DNA of 64,000 nt, taken from contig NC_052481.1 of NCBI RefSeq assembly GCF_009730915.1, positions 18,410,386-18,474,385 on the forward strand. Reading direction: 5' to 3'. The stretch comes from Dioscorea cayenensis subsp. rotundata. Its lineage: Eukaryota > Streptophyta > Magnoliopsida > Dioscoreales > Dioscoreaceae. Shown one piece after another: positions 23,025-37,223 of this stretch (positions are counted from its first letter, which is position 1; each line of letters begins with the position of its first letter). The translations under genes were made by a program, and so were the position numbers. The notes below the pieces were generated by a model. The model had not been told where the DNA came from. It searched no databases and was given only the letters and a program-made list of their open reading frames with translations.

Positions 23025-26000
23025 TTTTTAATTATGAATTTCAATTTACTTTTACGGTTCCCGCCTATTTCTTTTTTATTTATTTATTTATTTATTTATT
23101 TATTCTTTTTCAGTAATGTTATATCATCTACATGATATTAAAATTTTATTTATAAATAAATAAAACTGATTAATATAATAAATTGAGTTATTTTTATGCC
23201 GAACATCGATAGTTCCACTCTTTTTCAAAACATACTTGAGAGTTTACGGTGTGTTTGGTGGCTTATCCTAATTGTAAGAAAAAAACAATCATAATTATAC
23301 TGAGTTAATTAAAATAATTTCACCAAAAAAATTAATCAATGTCATACAATATAACATGATTTTCTAATTAATTCAGCAACTTTAATTGTTTATATTTTTT
23401 TAATAAGAATAAAAATTGTCCTTGGTATATATTAACACTTTCATGTATAATATTAAAGAACAATAACAACATCAATCACATTAATTTTAACATTATAAAA
23501 ATTAAATTAAAGTTGCCTTGTGTTGAACTGAGGCAAGCCGAGTGAATTAAGTATAACAAAGGCGTGCAAATAGTCTATAAAGATGATTGATTCTATTCAT
23601 GACTTTGTAAGTTCACTGATTTTGTGGATTTAATTTTTTCATGTTTGTTATTTCAATATATAAAAAAAATAAAAATAAAAAAACTTGTAATTTAACATAT
23701 TTGTAAAATAGGGATAAAACTTTTTTTTGAGAATATATAATTTCTCCAGTTAAAAAAAAAAAAACGTTAACAGGATTAGCTGAATTTAGCTCATTCTTTC
23801 TTGATAAAAACAGAATCATCAATTTATTAAAAAACAAACTCATATAGCATAAAAACTTTTTTTTGTGTATATTAATCCATTCTAAAATTCAACTAAATAA
23901 ATAAATACCCCAAAACCAAAAATAAAAAATTATTAAAAATCATGTTTTTCATGCAGGTAGATTTTTAAATAAATTGATAATTTTCCCCTTGGGGCAAATA
24001 AAGAATAGTTGGCATCATTTAGGATTTTTTTTACTTGAAAACCATATATCCTCGAAACTTCAAAAAGAAAGAATTGTTTATGTTTGGTTGCCATCAATCA
24101 GGTTTATGGAACATGAACATGCCACTTGCCTCAACCCAACTCTTGGCACACTAGAAAGAATATTAAAAAAAAACACATGTATTTAATTTTTAGCTTTTAT
24201 TTATTCCAATCCAAATTCTCTAGACTCTTGTCTAAAAATATTTTATTTTCTCATTTTGGAAACTAGAAAGGTAGTTATATGTCAAGGGTTTGATATATGA
24301 TTTATTCACATTTATTAAAAAATATAAAAGTTTTTTATATACAAAGGTTTTTTAATTTTAATTTTTCTAAGCCATGATAAAAAAAAATTATTTAAGATAA
24401 TTTAATATATAGCACAACAAAATAACTAAATAATTAGAACACTTTTTTTAAAAAAAAAACTATGTACTACCTATAACACTATTAGGGGATTTTTTTTTAT
24501 TGGGTTGAAAATTCATTTTATAAAAAAAGAAAGTCGTAAAAAAAAAAAGCATTCCATAGGATGTATGATGAAAAAGAATTGATCAATTAGTTTTGAATTG
24601 TTGGATTAAAACTACTTCCTCATAGATTAATTTAGTAAATATAAATATAAATACGTGAGAATGAGTTTGTGAACTTGTTAGTTTATTTGATATTATATTT
24701 GATTTGAAGTTTAAAAATTGTAACATTTATTTATATGCATCTCTATCTATAAAGAACAAAAATCTAATATTACAAGATGGAAAAAAAGAGATTGAAAAAT
24801 TACACATGCTATTATAAATGTGGATATTTATATGAAATTATAAAGTTTTTGTAAAGCCATGTTCATACTTGAAAGAAAAAAATGGGAAAAAGAAAAGAAA
24901 AGAAAAGAAAAGAGAATAAAAGAGTAGGGATTCCATGATTAGGAACTAGTGATGACAAGCAAAGTTTAGCAAATGGAATCAATGGAAACTCTATTCCATT
25001 TTTCAAACCATATCAATAATTTGATTAGATCTTGTAGTCTCTGTCACACCCAACTACTCTTTGTGAAAACATTTCAAGCCACTCAATAAAATAAAATAAA
25101 ATAAAAAAAAAATAAACTAGTGTCGGTGTGGAATTAAAAGTACAATAAGATTAGAAAATACCTTTTTCAAAATAAATAAATAAATTATTTCTTTGATCCA
25201 CTAATTTTCTAAGAAGTACTTATATGAATATGAAGTTCTCTCCTAAAGTATATATATATATATATATATTTTTGCATACATAGAGATTAAGCTCAAAATC
25301 ACTTGTTTAAGTGATTCAAATATTTATTAATTAAATTAATCCCGTTGGTATTGATAAAAAATTTTGCAACCTAAATTAAAATACTTAATCTTGTTAATAT
25401 TAATGAACACCACTGTTAATTAATATATAATTTTAATTGTAATTTATTAATAAAAAGATCTTGTCACCACATCCAAACAACCAAATCTCAAAATAGAAAT
25501 AAAATAAGGTGATTATGATGTGGCATATAAGATCAAAAATAGAAAAAAAAAATCTAAAATGAGCAAAAATAAATAAAACCCTAAAAAATTAAGCTATTTC
25601 TCTCAACCTTTCAAGGCACCACTTTAGTTTTAAATTTTTTAAAAAATTAAAAATAAAAAATTCACTCTGAGCCCTTTCTTTGATTTGTACTGAGATTCTT
25701 TCTGTCAAGTTTATATAATATATCAATTATAATTAAAATATGTCTTCCCTTTTGATATTAAAAATAAAAAGCCTACGTTGGTGTATAGATTAAGCTAAAA
25801 GAATTTTATATTTTTATACTTGATTATTGGCATTTATTAAAAATTAATTATTTTAGTTTAATCAATTTATGAAATTAAAAAAATGGTTGTTTGTATTCTT
25901 AATTATTACAAATTTGTGTTTGGTTGAGGAGATTGAAATAAATAATTATAATTTAACTAATTTATGTTTTTAACTAATGATTTTTTTAATAATTTATATG

Positions 26001-26974
26001 TTTGTTTTTTTATATTTATTAATATTATTTATTTTATTTAATTTTTGAATTTTGCAAACAGAATGTTTGCTACCTTGTTATTCCAAAATGATGTATGGCT
26101 AGAGAGGTTGAGATAAATTAAGGTAAGTCATCCTAATTTATTCTTTCTAATGTTAGCCCTATCTTCCCCCACTTGATATTTAAAATAAATTAGTTACTCT
26201 TTTGGGGAAAAAAAAAAAGTTGTTGGATATTTCCCTTATTTAATAAATTCATTAAATTTTATATTAAAATTATTTAAATTTAATTAAAAATAATCAAAAT
26301 AAGAATTTTGTGATCAAAATAAAATAAATAAATAAATAAATAAATAAATGCTAAAGTAATTTTTATTAATTAATAAATTATTTTATTAGCAACTGCTACT
26401 TAAATATTGTATTAGTATTGTTTATTCATTAACACTATTTATAAAAAAAATTTATTCAAGTTTACTAAAGTTTAACTTAATTATATTAAAATTTAAAATA
26501 ATAAAAAATTATTAATGTTAACATTTTTTATAATTACATAATTAAATCTCATTAAAAAAAACTTTTAATAAGTTCCGAAGTGCCAGGAAAAAAAAGAAAA
26601 ATGAGCACATGGCTCGTCAATGACGTTAGCATTATTTCATTAAACTTAAATTTACTTTATTTTTTAGACATTTTTCCAAATATATAAATGAATATATATT
26701 AATATATATATATATATATATTTCGAGACTTTTTTTTTCTTTAAATTGCGTGAAAAATCCCACAAATGGGAGCAAAACCCCGAAATCCCAACCCAAAATC
26801 AGATCTACGCCTTCGCGGGGCACTGTTGCAGTCCTCTGCCCGGCCAATTCCTCTCCGTTTTCGTCCAGAATCTGCTATTTTTAGGTCGCATCGGAGCTCT
26901 GTTATGCCGGAAAACCCGTAGTTTGGGAGTAATTTGGATTTTTTTTGAGGTTTTTTCTTTGGAATTGATCTGGG
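23025..26974. other. AT-rich intergenic region between divergent BSK-like and LysM genes
   Basis: Nearly 4 kb with no supportable gene. It contains simple repeats: TTTA runs near 23080, AAAAG runs near 24890-24912, TA runs at about 25248-25270 and 26700-26722, and AAAT runs near 26320. The last 270 bases should include the LysM promoter and 5' UTR, but no specific TATA box can be picked out of the TA-rich sequence. Confidence 0.6.
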
Positions 26975-29900
26975 ATGCAGGCGGAGAGTGGGAACAGAGG
27001 CGGCGTGAATTCGAATGTGGTTTCGGAATCGAATGGCTTTGATTCGATTTCCATGGTATCGACTTCGTCCTGTTCTCCGGCTTTGGGTGTGAATTTCATC
27101 GAGCACCGGGTTTCGAAGATGGATACGCTTGCCGGGGTCGCGATTAAGTATGGTGTTGAGGTAATTGGGAGTGAATTTGGATTTTGTTAGGGTTTGGGGC
27201 TCTTTGTGGTGTTAAATGTTTTGAGCGATTGATGAAATATGGTTAGGAATGTGGTAAAGATTTGAACTTTTTTGGTTTTTAGGTGGCGGATATCAAGAGG
27301 ATGAATGGCTTGGTGACGGATCTCCAAATGTATGCTCTTAAAACTTTGCATATTCCTCTTCCTGGGAGACACCCTCCATCGCCAATCTTGAAGGATGATT
27401 CGGCAAGTAACGGGTACTGTTTTTTGTTTTTTTGTTTTTATTTAAAATCTTCTCTCCAGTTGTCAGTGCTTCTAATTTTGATTGATAAATGTCGCATTCT
27501 ATCTTTGTCGATCTTTTCTTCAAAATTTTGGCTCTAGTTCTTGAGTCTGGTTGTTGTTTATCATCCTTTGATAACATGTTTGATGATTTGCAAGAAAGGG
27601 AATAAAAGGATCGGCGCTTGATATTTGTACTTGTATGAATGCTGTTGTGTTGGACCTTATATAGATCATTGAGTTTTGTAAATGTTTATGAGGGATTTTG
27701 GAAGAAATGTTCTCTTTCTGTTTCTTTTCCTTGAGAAGGATATCTCTTTTGGGCTAGTGAAAGTTGAGGACCGCTAATTGTTTATGATATTTAGGTCTTC
27801 AATTTGAGGAAAATAAGGGGAACATTGTATGATTTCCTCTATTTCAGGTAACCTTTGTGTCATGAAGTTGGGGAAGTCTCCAACTTTACCTGATAATCAC
27901 TTCGGTATAAAAATAACTGACATGGGAAAGAGGCTATCATATAAAAAAAAATGCCACAACAGCTTCACTTTATTTCTTCTAAAGTGAGCACCAGAAGTGT
28001 GACTTCTGTTTTACTTCCCTTTCTTCAAGGAGCTAAGGCTTTCACCTGACTTACCCAATTTAGCCACCTTCCTTAACACCTACTTAGCAAAGATATGTTT
28101 GCGGAAGTACGGAGCACTGACTTTCGATGTTCACTTTTTTGAGTTCCTTGCCCAATGATTTATGTAATTTTTCCTTTTGATGTAATGGATAAAAATGCCA
28201 GTGGTCAGCCATAAATAAATAATCATATTTATGAATAAATCACTGGACTTTGCAGGTGTTGCTATGACGAGAACTATTTAATTTGGATGAAATGCTTGAT
28301 TTCCTTCCCTTTCTTTTTATTGTTAAAGATATGAGAACAACTGATTTTTTTATCTTTGAACACCAATTGTTGATTGAAGAAAAGAACCAACCCTTCAAGT
28401 TTAGTCATGATGGGGGCAAATGGATGGATATCAAATGAAGGATTGAACATTTCCACCCAAAATTTTCATGATAGTGCTTCTTTGTCATTTTTCCCCTCCC
28501 ATGGTTCAGTGTTTCTATATTGGTCTTGGGCAAGTTGTTTGATTGGCAAATGATCTATGTTCATGAATAAATTTACATGTCATGACATGTATTAACCCAT
28601 CTGATAGGGGGATAAAGATGCACACAATAAATCAACTATTTGTGGAGTGTTTGTTCATTGTTGCATCTGCAATAGAACCAAATGCCAGCTTTTGTTGTGC
28701 CTTATTGGCCTAGATAACTCTGATTTTTATCCCTGCCCCCCATGGGGAATAAGTTCAGCCCACCATGGGACAAACTGTACATATAGTGATTACTTTCCAG
28801 ATACACATCTTTAAATTTTTTAGTGGCCAATATCTATATATATATCGAATCATGTGTAATACCACTTTTGTTGGCTATTAGAATATTCAAATATCAGTGA
28901 AAATATTTTAATCAAAATAATTCAATGTATTATATATACATATATATATAAACATTTGTGATTCGATGTTGAAGAAATTAATTTCATGTTCTATTTTTCA
29001 AAAATTTAAAAAACAGAGAGAAATGTATAACATGCCAATGGCATTATTGGTATTTGGCATTTGTGTGTGCCAAACGCATTCGAGAATAGTAACATTGTCT
29101 ATCCAAACATAACCAAAATATCATGGAGATTATGAGGTAAAATGTTGGTCCTCATGCAAGCATAATAATCATCTGTGAGCTGCAAAGTCTTATTCCAAAT
29201 TTAAAACATGCTACCACCAACAATTTGCTGTTTTGTTTATGTTGTAGTTTCTTCCCTATTATGCCAACACCAACAATGTGTTGTAATTTTTGAAATACAA
29301 GAATGATGATATTTGCATTTCTTTTAGTTGTACACAGCCCCCTTTATTGTTGCTAACTGGTAGCTATCAATAACTTTAGGACCCATATACTAGAGTTTCT
29401 TTTTATAGCCAAGCCTTGATTTTGTCTCCTAAAACATTGTTGAAGTAGGTCTTGTTTAATAAGTTTGGTTTAAAACTTGTTTCTGAAAATATTTTCATAT
29501 TAATTTGATCATTTAAACCATTTTTTAATATTTTTATATTTCTGTTAAAATTATTAAAAACATTTAGGAAATGGAAATATTTCCGAAACAATCAATATAT
29601 TGTTACAAAAGAACAATTTGGAGTAAAGAAAACATCTAACTCCATTCTTTATATCAGAAACCTTGGTGTTATGTCTTTCTTTGTTTGAAGAGAATTCACT
29701 CCCATAATTTTCCATTTCTTCACCAATCTTTACTATGAGGGGAAACAATTTTTTTTTTCCTTCGCCCATATATATATATATATATATATAGGTTTTTAGC
29801 AATTTTGGTGTTTCAATAAAATAGAAATGAAATAATCCTATTTCAACCAGCTTCAAGGAGATCATGGCAAGTTTCAGCATCACTGGTCCATCTAGGAGAA

Positions 29901-31956
29901 ATTTCAGAATCATGATCCTAACTTTTGGTGTGAAAATCAGCTTCATGAAAACATTAGGTACCCGTGTAAACTTGTAGAAAATAATATTTCTCTATCCTGT
30001 GGTTAATTACTAAAGAAAGCAAGTGAGAATCTTCAGGGCAGGCTTTGCAATATGTTAAGCTTGTTCACTCTTAAGACAAATATCTCTTTGTGGGAGAAAG
30101 AATGAACTATTACTTCCAAGATCAAATACATTGATGGTGCCGACTGCTGAGTTTTCAATTAAGGAATGAGATTTAATCTGAGTTGAAAGTGAAGCTGTGG
30201 TAGCTTCCTTTTTCTTCCACAAATTTTTATTGCCTAAAATAGTAGACTTGTTCCTTTCTTGTTTTCTGCTTGCAACTATTTTGTTAGTTTAAAAATGAAC
30301 CTTCACTATTATCTAAACTCCTAGGCATTGTTTGAGTATCAAAGTAGACGACAGCACCAGAATGGAAAGGAGATCATGCTTTGGTTAATTGGTTCAAAAA
30401 ATTAGTGGAAGTTTCTAGTTTCTGTACCAATAAGAAAGAGTATTCTAGTCCAAAGTATCAATACAAGAACTAGTGCATGATGCATTAAATTAAGTTTCCT
30501 AGCTTATGATAATTTCACTTGGGTTTGACTCATTTGAGAAGGGTAGAAGCTACCTTTGCAAGTGTTCGTCACTCAAAAATTGCTATCATCTTGATTTTTA
30601 CTCTTTGAAACTTTAAAATGTAGAGATTTTATAACTCGTTCAACAGAAATTTGGATTGGACCATGGATTGACAGTTTGATATCATATTCTTATAGGGGCT
30701 GATTTAGGACTTGAGAATTTTCTTTTTTCTTAGTTGCATATATTGATTCTATTTCTGTGAGTTTGCTCTTGATGCCTTACTTCTGAAATTTTATTAACTA
30801 TTCAAGCATCATAGTGCTCAGAGATGGTGAAATCATTATGCTTTTTTAACTATTGATTATGGATACAACCTATATGTCAACTTCTTGTGATTAAATTATC
30901 TGATAGTTGAGGGTGTCCATCATGACAAATAGTTCAACTGACATTCTCATTGGAGTAGGCTATTGTTGACATTTGAAGTTCAATCAGTATTTAATCTGAT
31001 AGTGTTTTGTTTATATTGTTTGTCTAGCTACTTCCTCTTTGTAATGAAAATTTTATTTGATTCTTGTTAATGGTTTACTTGTTTTTGACAACCACTGCTG
31101 CTAGTTGAATTGTGTATTTACGAACTTGTTTCATGATTCCTCTATCATACATTGCAAATTTGCAATTGCAGAGAAATTTAGTTTGTCTAAGAGTCTCAAT
31201 TGTTATCGCAGAAAACAAACTTCAAATCAGCATAATGACGGTATCTTAGACTCATTTCAATCTCTTAAGTTGAAGCCACCCACTCACCGGAAAGTCTCAG
31301 TAGCTATGAGCACTTTGCAGGGATACTATAACCTTACACCGTCACGGAAAGCAGTGCACTCAGAAGGAACAGAAATGGCTGTATATAAAAGTAAAACAGG
31401 CAGGGCTCTCTTCTCAGAAGATGATCCCTTGCCTAAACAGTCACCTGCTTCTGATCCACTCATGAACCATCACCACAAGACTAGAAGTTTAGTTAATGGA
31501 TTCTTACCTGAGAATGGGAAGGTTGCAGACCAAGCGGCAGTTATTAGCGTTGGGGAAAGCAGCGACTCAGAGAGAGCAAACAGTGAAAAGTCTGTGAGGA
31601 GGCGACAAAAAGCTGATACTGATCCTTTTTCATGGGTGCCACGAGTGCTATTTGAGGACTCCAGTGTTGTATTATCTGGGAAAACAGCGAAAGGAACAGC
31701 CTCCAAACCAAAGATTGGAAGCCAGACAGATAATGATATCATCCGGCCGAATGCCATTTCTGCTGGAGATTCGTCCATGGCTAATGCATTTTCGGCTGTT
31801 CGAAAATCGTCAAGCACCTCCAGTTTGCAAGATTCTGAGAATGGGTCTTCTGTTTGGTCACCCTGGAACTTGAAGCCTGATATGATTGCTAAACCTATTT
31901 TAGATGGATTACCTAATCCAATGAATATATGGAGAAACAAGGCGGCGTTAGACTAG
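26975..31956 (+). CDS. LysM-domain protein (plant nuclear/cytosolic LysM family)
   Basis: Three exons, 26975-27160, 27283-27406 and 31172-31956, join in frame to 364 residues. Residues about 37-84 form one LysM domain (FIEHRVSKMDTLAGVAIKYG across the first junction into VADIKRMNGL, ending LHIPLPGRHPP). No signal peptide or membrane segment is visible, unlike LysM receptor kinases, so the protein probably stays inside the cell. The rest is Ser- and charge-rich and disordered-looking, with a conserved-looking end (WSPWNLKPDMIAKP). Exon 2 uses the donor at 27407 (gcaa|gtaacg), because the next GT at 27412 would break the phase with exon 3. Intron 2 is 3.77 kb, far longer than intron 1 (122 bp). 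The family occurs as single-LysM proteins in plants; its substrate is not established, and chitin or peptidoglycan binding is only implied by the domain name. Confidence 0.88.
27407..31171 (+). other. 3.77-kb intron of the LysM gene
   Basis: AT-rich sequence with TA microsatellites at about 28830, 28930 and 29767-29790. I found no nested gene and no recognisable transposon coding sequence. The acceptor is ttgcaattgcag at 31171. Confidence 0.7.
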
Positions 31957-33489
31957 TTCTGCTAATCAACATGTTGTTCCGGTCTCTCGATTTTGTTCAT
32001 CTCAATCCAGTGCTCGCCGCATCCCATTTGATCAAGTTTTCCATCATTCAGCAAGTGAGACACGACGAAATATATATTGTATGTATCATTATAAGAAATG
32101 GAAATAGAAACTCAGATAAGTCATAAGTTTAGATGATCAAGCTGTTACATGTTAGGACACTGTACTGAATCTTCTCAAGTAGTGTTATATTCATCAAATG
32201 TGATATCAAATTTTTACACTATTTGTTTTCTTACTTTATTGTTTGATGTATTTCATCTAATTGTAAAGATGAAATGCTAACAGAACCAATAAATGAAGTA
32301 TCTGTTGATGTATGCTTATGTGCTATAATTTGTGAATGAAAGGGACAATTGGCTATTGTTTATTTCATGGTAGCAAACCAGAATGTGGTGGTTAATCTTT
32401 GAACCTTGGTTTGTGTTTTATATTTGGCTGATCTAATTGGACCTGAAATTTACATAATTAAAATATTTTTGTTATCAAAATTTCAAAAAATAATACATAA
32501 ATTCAATTTCTTGTAATATAACTACATCAAACAAACAATAAGCATAAAACAATCATAGCTAATAAATACAATAAATACAATATATATATATTACAAATAA
32601 GTGACAAGCCTCACTTAAATGAGAACTGAGAAGTCAAACTAAGAGAACTGAGAAGTCAAACAATGAGAAAAAAACAATTATACCAAATAAATATAATATA
32701 TATATATATATATACAAACGAAAGTCAGAAATATGCATAGTATTGTAAAATTATGGAACTGAGTAGAGCATGATTACAGCAAAAGTACTTAAAAAATAAC
32801 AACAATAAAGATGGATACAAAGTTTACATGAAAAATCTCCAAAATAAATTAGGGTAAAAACCACAAGCAAAGTAAAAGAATTTCACTATAATAAAAATAT
32901 GAGTTACAAGTTTTTTATTAAAAAAAAGAACAACAACTTCTTCTTTCCTCTCCTCTCATGTAATAAAAGTAACACAGCTTTTTCATAGGCAAGAGTGTAA
33001 TGTGAATAAAGGTTAATTAACTTATCTAATCTCACCCACCAACCAAAAATACTGTAGTCATTTTTGACAAATAAAAACATCACATAAATATAGCCCATCA
33101 TCCATATTATTTTATCATATAGAATTTTAGGTTTTCTTTAAAACAAACACTTTATTCAAAAACCAAGTATCAAAAGGCCAAATAAATATTTTACGCGAGA
33201 GATCCGATATAAGAATTTATCACCGCCAAGTGTATAAATATAATAAATATAATGGTATTTAAACCAAATTAATTGATTGGGAATCTATATCATGTTTGAT
33301 AATCTCAAAGCACAAGTGTCTCCCAGAGAAGAGTTCGACAACAGATCCTTTGAGAGCGAACGATCGAAGTTCCACATCATTGCTTTCCTTTTCTTTCCTA
33401 ATTCGCCTTCCCTTCTTCTTCTTCTTCTTCTTCTTCTTCACCTCCGCCCAGATACCTTCTCCCCTTCTCTTCTCCGGCGACGCACCGAC
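31957..33489. other. Intergenic region between the LysM and BBD genes
   Basis: It starts with the LysM 3' UTR (an AATAAA-like caataaatg at about 32288) and continues with AT-rich sequence, TA runs at 32580 and 32697-32714, and a short direct repeat (gagaactgagaagtcaaac twice near 32620-32660). The BBD promoter and leader occupy the right end. Confidence 0.6.
33233..33240 (+). promoter_or_regulatory. Candidate TATA box of the BBD gene
   Basis: TATAAATA lies about 250 bases before the chosen ATG at 33490. It implies transcription starting near 33265 and a leader that includes the CTT-repeat stretch around 33415-33440. Pyrimidine-rich CTT leaders are common in plant 5' UTRs. The assignment is inferential. 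Confidence 0.45.
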
Positions 33490-36400
33490 ATGCTCTGGAT
33501 CCAATGCCGCCTCCCTCCAACGCTGTCTCCCCCAGTCAACCTCCTCTCTTCGACCTCTAATCGAATCCCCAATCACAACCCTTGTTCCCTTTCCTTCTCT
33601 CCCAAGTTCTTGAATCCCATCCGGCTGCTTTGCGTCCAATTCGATTCCATCCGAAGCCGGCACCGCCGCTCTGCTGTTCTCTCTTGCAAGGGATCATCGG
33701 ACGATCATCGGTTGGTGGATGGACCTGGAGATGAGGATCAGTTTATTGAGGCCTTTCTCCTCGTCTCAGGTGAATTCGTTGGTTCTTTTCAGTATCTTTT
33801 TTTTTTTCTAGTTTTTCTCTCTCGATGTTTAAATGGATATATTGCTATGATCTGTTGTGATTTTGATTGAGAAATATATGTTTTTTTTTTTTAACTGCAT
33901 TTTGGATTTTTGTTCTGTTAATGTTATGTTGATAGATAATACACTTGCATTTATCGGTTTTTGATCCTGATGCTATGAAGAATCATTCGTGTGCAATGCT
34001 GGTAGCGTAGTGTTTGAAGCTTATCAACTACTGAATTCGCCATCTTCTCTTGATTTGTTCTCAAATTTGATAATATTCTTCGAGTTTTAACTCACTGATC
34101 AGGTTTAGGGATTGAGGTGTTGTTATGCTGTTGGCTGAAGAGTGAAATGCTGCAAGGTGTTTAGGTATATTTTTTGGATGACCTTTATCAATTACCTTGC
34201 TTTCACAGGTGAATGTTGGTGAGCTATGATGCAGGAAGAACTTTTTACATGTAGCCAGCTCAGATTTTATCATGGGAAGTTGATCTGCATGTGCTAGTAT
34301 GGTTCTTCTTATTAGCTATCCTTGCAAAATTTTACATCATCTTGAAATTGAAAGCTGACTTTCTACGTGAATGAATAAATTGAATGATGATATGGCTTTT
34401 TGAATTTGACTTGGCTATTTATTATGCTGTGCATATTCTCTAGAAGCCATTTATTGGGGTCATTCTAAAATTTGTTGATGGTTTGTGACTAAATTCTGCG
34501 CTTTTCTTCATTATAGTTCTATTGTGAAGTGTTGTTTATGTTCAATATTTCTTTAGCTCTATGTAATTCTTAGACATTCATTGTATATTTAAGTGCAGAA
34601 ACTGTCAGGCATTACAACCTTTGGAAAAACGGTTTTGTAAATGACACAAGATGGCAACCGCCTGGTCATATGTATCCTTTTTCCAATCACACAAAGGGGC
34701 CAAACTCAGATGTCAGTTCCATTGGTTATGGGTTCCTTCGTCGATATCAAAGCCCTACAATCTTTCTTAAAATTGCTTGTGAGGAGGATCTGTTCTTGCC
34801 AGTGGTTGTAGGTGTGTATATGCCAATGGTGTCAGCTTATTTTGGGCATAGTTTGGTGCATATAAAATTGATAGCCATTATCATTTTTTAATGAAGGGGA
34901 AAATGCTGTTGATATGCTTATGGCTTCTTTTGGAGAAGATGTGGATGAGGTAATTCTCAAATTTTTATACTGTGTGTTTGCATAATTATTCAACTATAAT
35001 TTCATTACGGAATATGGGCTTCATGCAGGAATGTCTAGATCTGTATCAGTTGGTACAAAATTTGGTGGGGAAGTTTGGCTCTGTGGTAAGACATTTTGTG
35101 CCTGAGCGCTGCTTGTCTCAATAAGCATAGAAAATGTTCAAACTATGTTTGAACTTGACTTGAACTTGTTTAAATTGTCAAGCCAAACTTAAATGGAAAT
35201 TCAGAAACTTGAAACTATGTAATAGAAGCTATCTCTAATTTTTCAGAAATATATTATAAACAGTCATCTATTTGCCAATGGGTTGCTGCTATTATTATGA
35301 AATACAGCTCAGGCTGTAAGGTTAGGGTAGTGGCCTTGACCACAAGAAATATTCAGAGCCTTGCATTGGTGAAGTAGACCATGGCATGGTCATCAGCTAG
35401 GAACACTTCTTGGAAGGTCTAACATAGTAAATTTTGGAAAATAAATTGTATCTTTAAATCTATTATTTTCTATTTGCAGGTAAAAATGGTGCGGATCACA
35501 AAAAGAGTACTCAATACATACTGTGCTCAAATTTTCTTCGAGAAGGTTTGTAATTATCTGCCTACTTAAATCTCTGCAGTCCTAGAATATGAATTTTATA
35601 AATTATAATAATTTTTAGAGTATATTGAATTTGTGAAGTGATGGTGTATATCCTCTTTTATGTAGTTTGAAGATAGAAGCAATTTTAGCATTGATGCACA
35701 CCCCTCAGATGCTATTACTTTGGCAAAAAGGTCAAAGGTACGGCATACAGCATCTGCTGTGAACAGGTTTTCTTTTTGATGCTATAAATGTCTCTATTGA
35801 TTGTTTTTTACGCTTTGGTGTTATATGATGTTGCTTGTTATCAAGGCTAGTTTTGGATGTTACTAATATTATATTCTCCAGTTTCGTAACTCCTTTCTTG
35901 TCTGCTTCAGTTTTTTGGTTTTATCTTTGTAGAGTGTGTGTTATTATTTATTAATCAGATTTAGAACTCATTTTGATGCAGGCACCAATCTATGTAAGCA
36001 AGGATGTTGTTCTAAAAGACACGATAAAAAATCTATATGGGACATGGAGAAGATCTAGTGTTAAAACCGTCTATGATGTAACCTTGGACAGGTAGCATTC
36101 ATTCTCAAGCCTCATAACTGATGCCTTCAACTACAATTAGTAAAAGATATCTGCATTCTTCCCAAATAAGAGCTTGTAACTGATCATGTTTGTTAAAAGC
36201 ACAGCATATTCAATAAGACTGTACCACTAAAAATGAGCAAGTTTGATCACTACGGTCAGCTTCTATGTGATTTTTTAACATTACACCTTAATTATTATTG
36301 ACTATAAGCTATTTTGCAAGTAGCATCAAATTCGCACCCGTATTCCCTTTGACTCTAGTTACAAACCATTATAATACTGCAAATCATGGCAAATAAAACA

Positions 36401-37223
36401 TGCAGAAATTGTTGTCAATCTCAGTTCAGGAATGCTCGTTTTTTCTGTATGTAGAAAAATGAAAAATTTTAAATATGCAGCAATATGAAACCAGGCTAAC
36501 TGTATGCAGAAAGATCTATTAGGGCCCTTAAGTTATATTTTGGGTGTTGACTATAAAACTGTTTACCATGTTGCATTTGTTTCTGTTATTATTCAACTAC
36601 AGTTTTGTACAATTTTTTAACCAAAATAATCATTTTATTCCTTGCAGTCTCATTTTTATTTTGACATATTTTAAAGTTTTGTTTTCAAGACCATCACGTA
36701 ACTATGTTTCTGTCTCATAAGCTTAGTGTGGCACATGTTCTCTTTTTCTTTTTTCTCTAATTGTCATGGAATGACAACACATTCTAATATTTTCTGCTAA
36801 AAAATTGTGACAATTACATGCCTCTGTCTTTCTTCATCTTTAGAAAGTGGTTTCCCTTTAACATATTCCCAGCCCAAAAGATCCTAGATTAGCATACCAT
36901 TTGACAGTTTTTGTTGCAGTATTGACAACTGAGGATTGAGTGATTTTTTTTTCAGTGCAGCAGATGGTCCTGATAAGCTCCTTGAGGAGCTTGATTTAAT
37001 GAAGAAGATGGATATAGCAGTGCTGGAGGAAAGTTATGAAGATGCAGGCAAGTCTTTAAAAAGAAAGTCTTTCAATTCTTACTGAAGAAATTAGCTAGAA
37101 TTATAAATGTTTCAATAATGCATGTGGTATATGCCAATTGTAACACATTGTTTGTTAATAGCTATATGGAGAGACAAACTCATGAACCTTCGCGCTCCAA
37201 AAGATGGACTTCAGATGAAGTAA
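33490..37223 (+). CDS. BBD: Bifunctional nuclease, BBD family (DUF151 plus UVR motif)
   Basis: Nine exons join in frame to 334 residues, close to the usual family size: 33490-33769, 34599-34811, 34897-34949, 35029-35085, 35480-35545, 35666-35737, 35982-36091, 36956-37047, 37162-37223. After a variable N-terminus, the conserved block starts HYNLWKNGFVNDTRWQPPGH, followed by the DUF151 nuclease domain (PTIFLKIACEEDLFLPVVVG, then DAHPSDAITLAKR and APIYVSKDVVL). The end is a UVR-like motif (ELDLMKKMDIAVLEE, AIWRDKLMNLR). Characterised relatives are reported to have DNase and RNase activity and a role in basal defence. Intron 8 begins GCAAGT, a GC-AG intron; no other nearby donor keeps the frame. 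An in-frame Met at 33277 exists but would read through the poly-Leu CTT repeat, so I prefer 33490. It is convergent with ATR. Confidence 0.92.

Noticed and set aside
33277..33489. In-frame upstream Met that would lengthen the BBD protein by 71 residues
   Set aside because: The extension reads through a CTT microsatellite as poly-Leu and lies only about 12 bases after the likely transcription start, so it is probably leader sequence.
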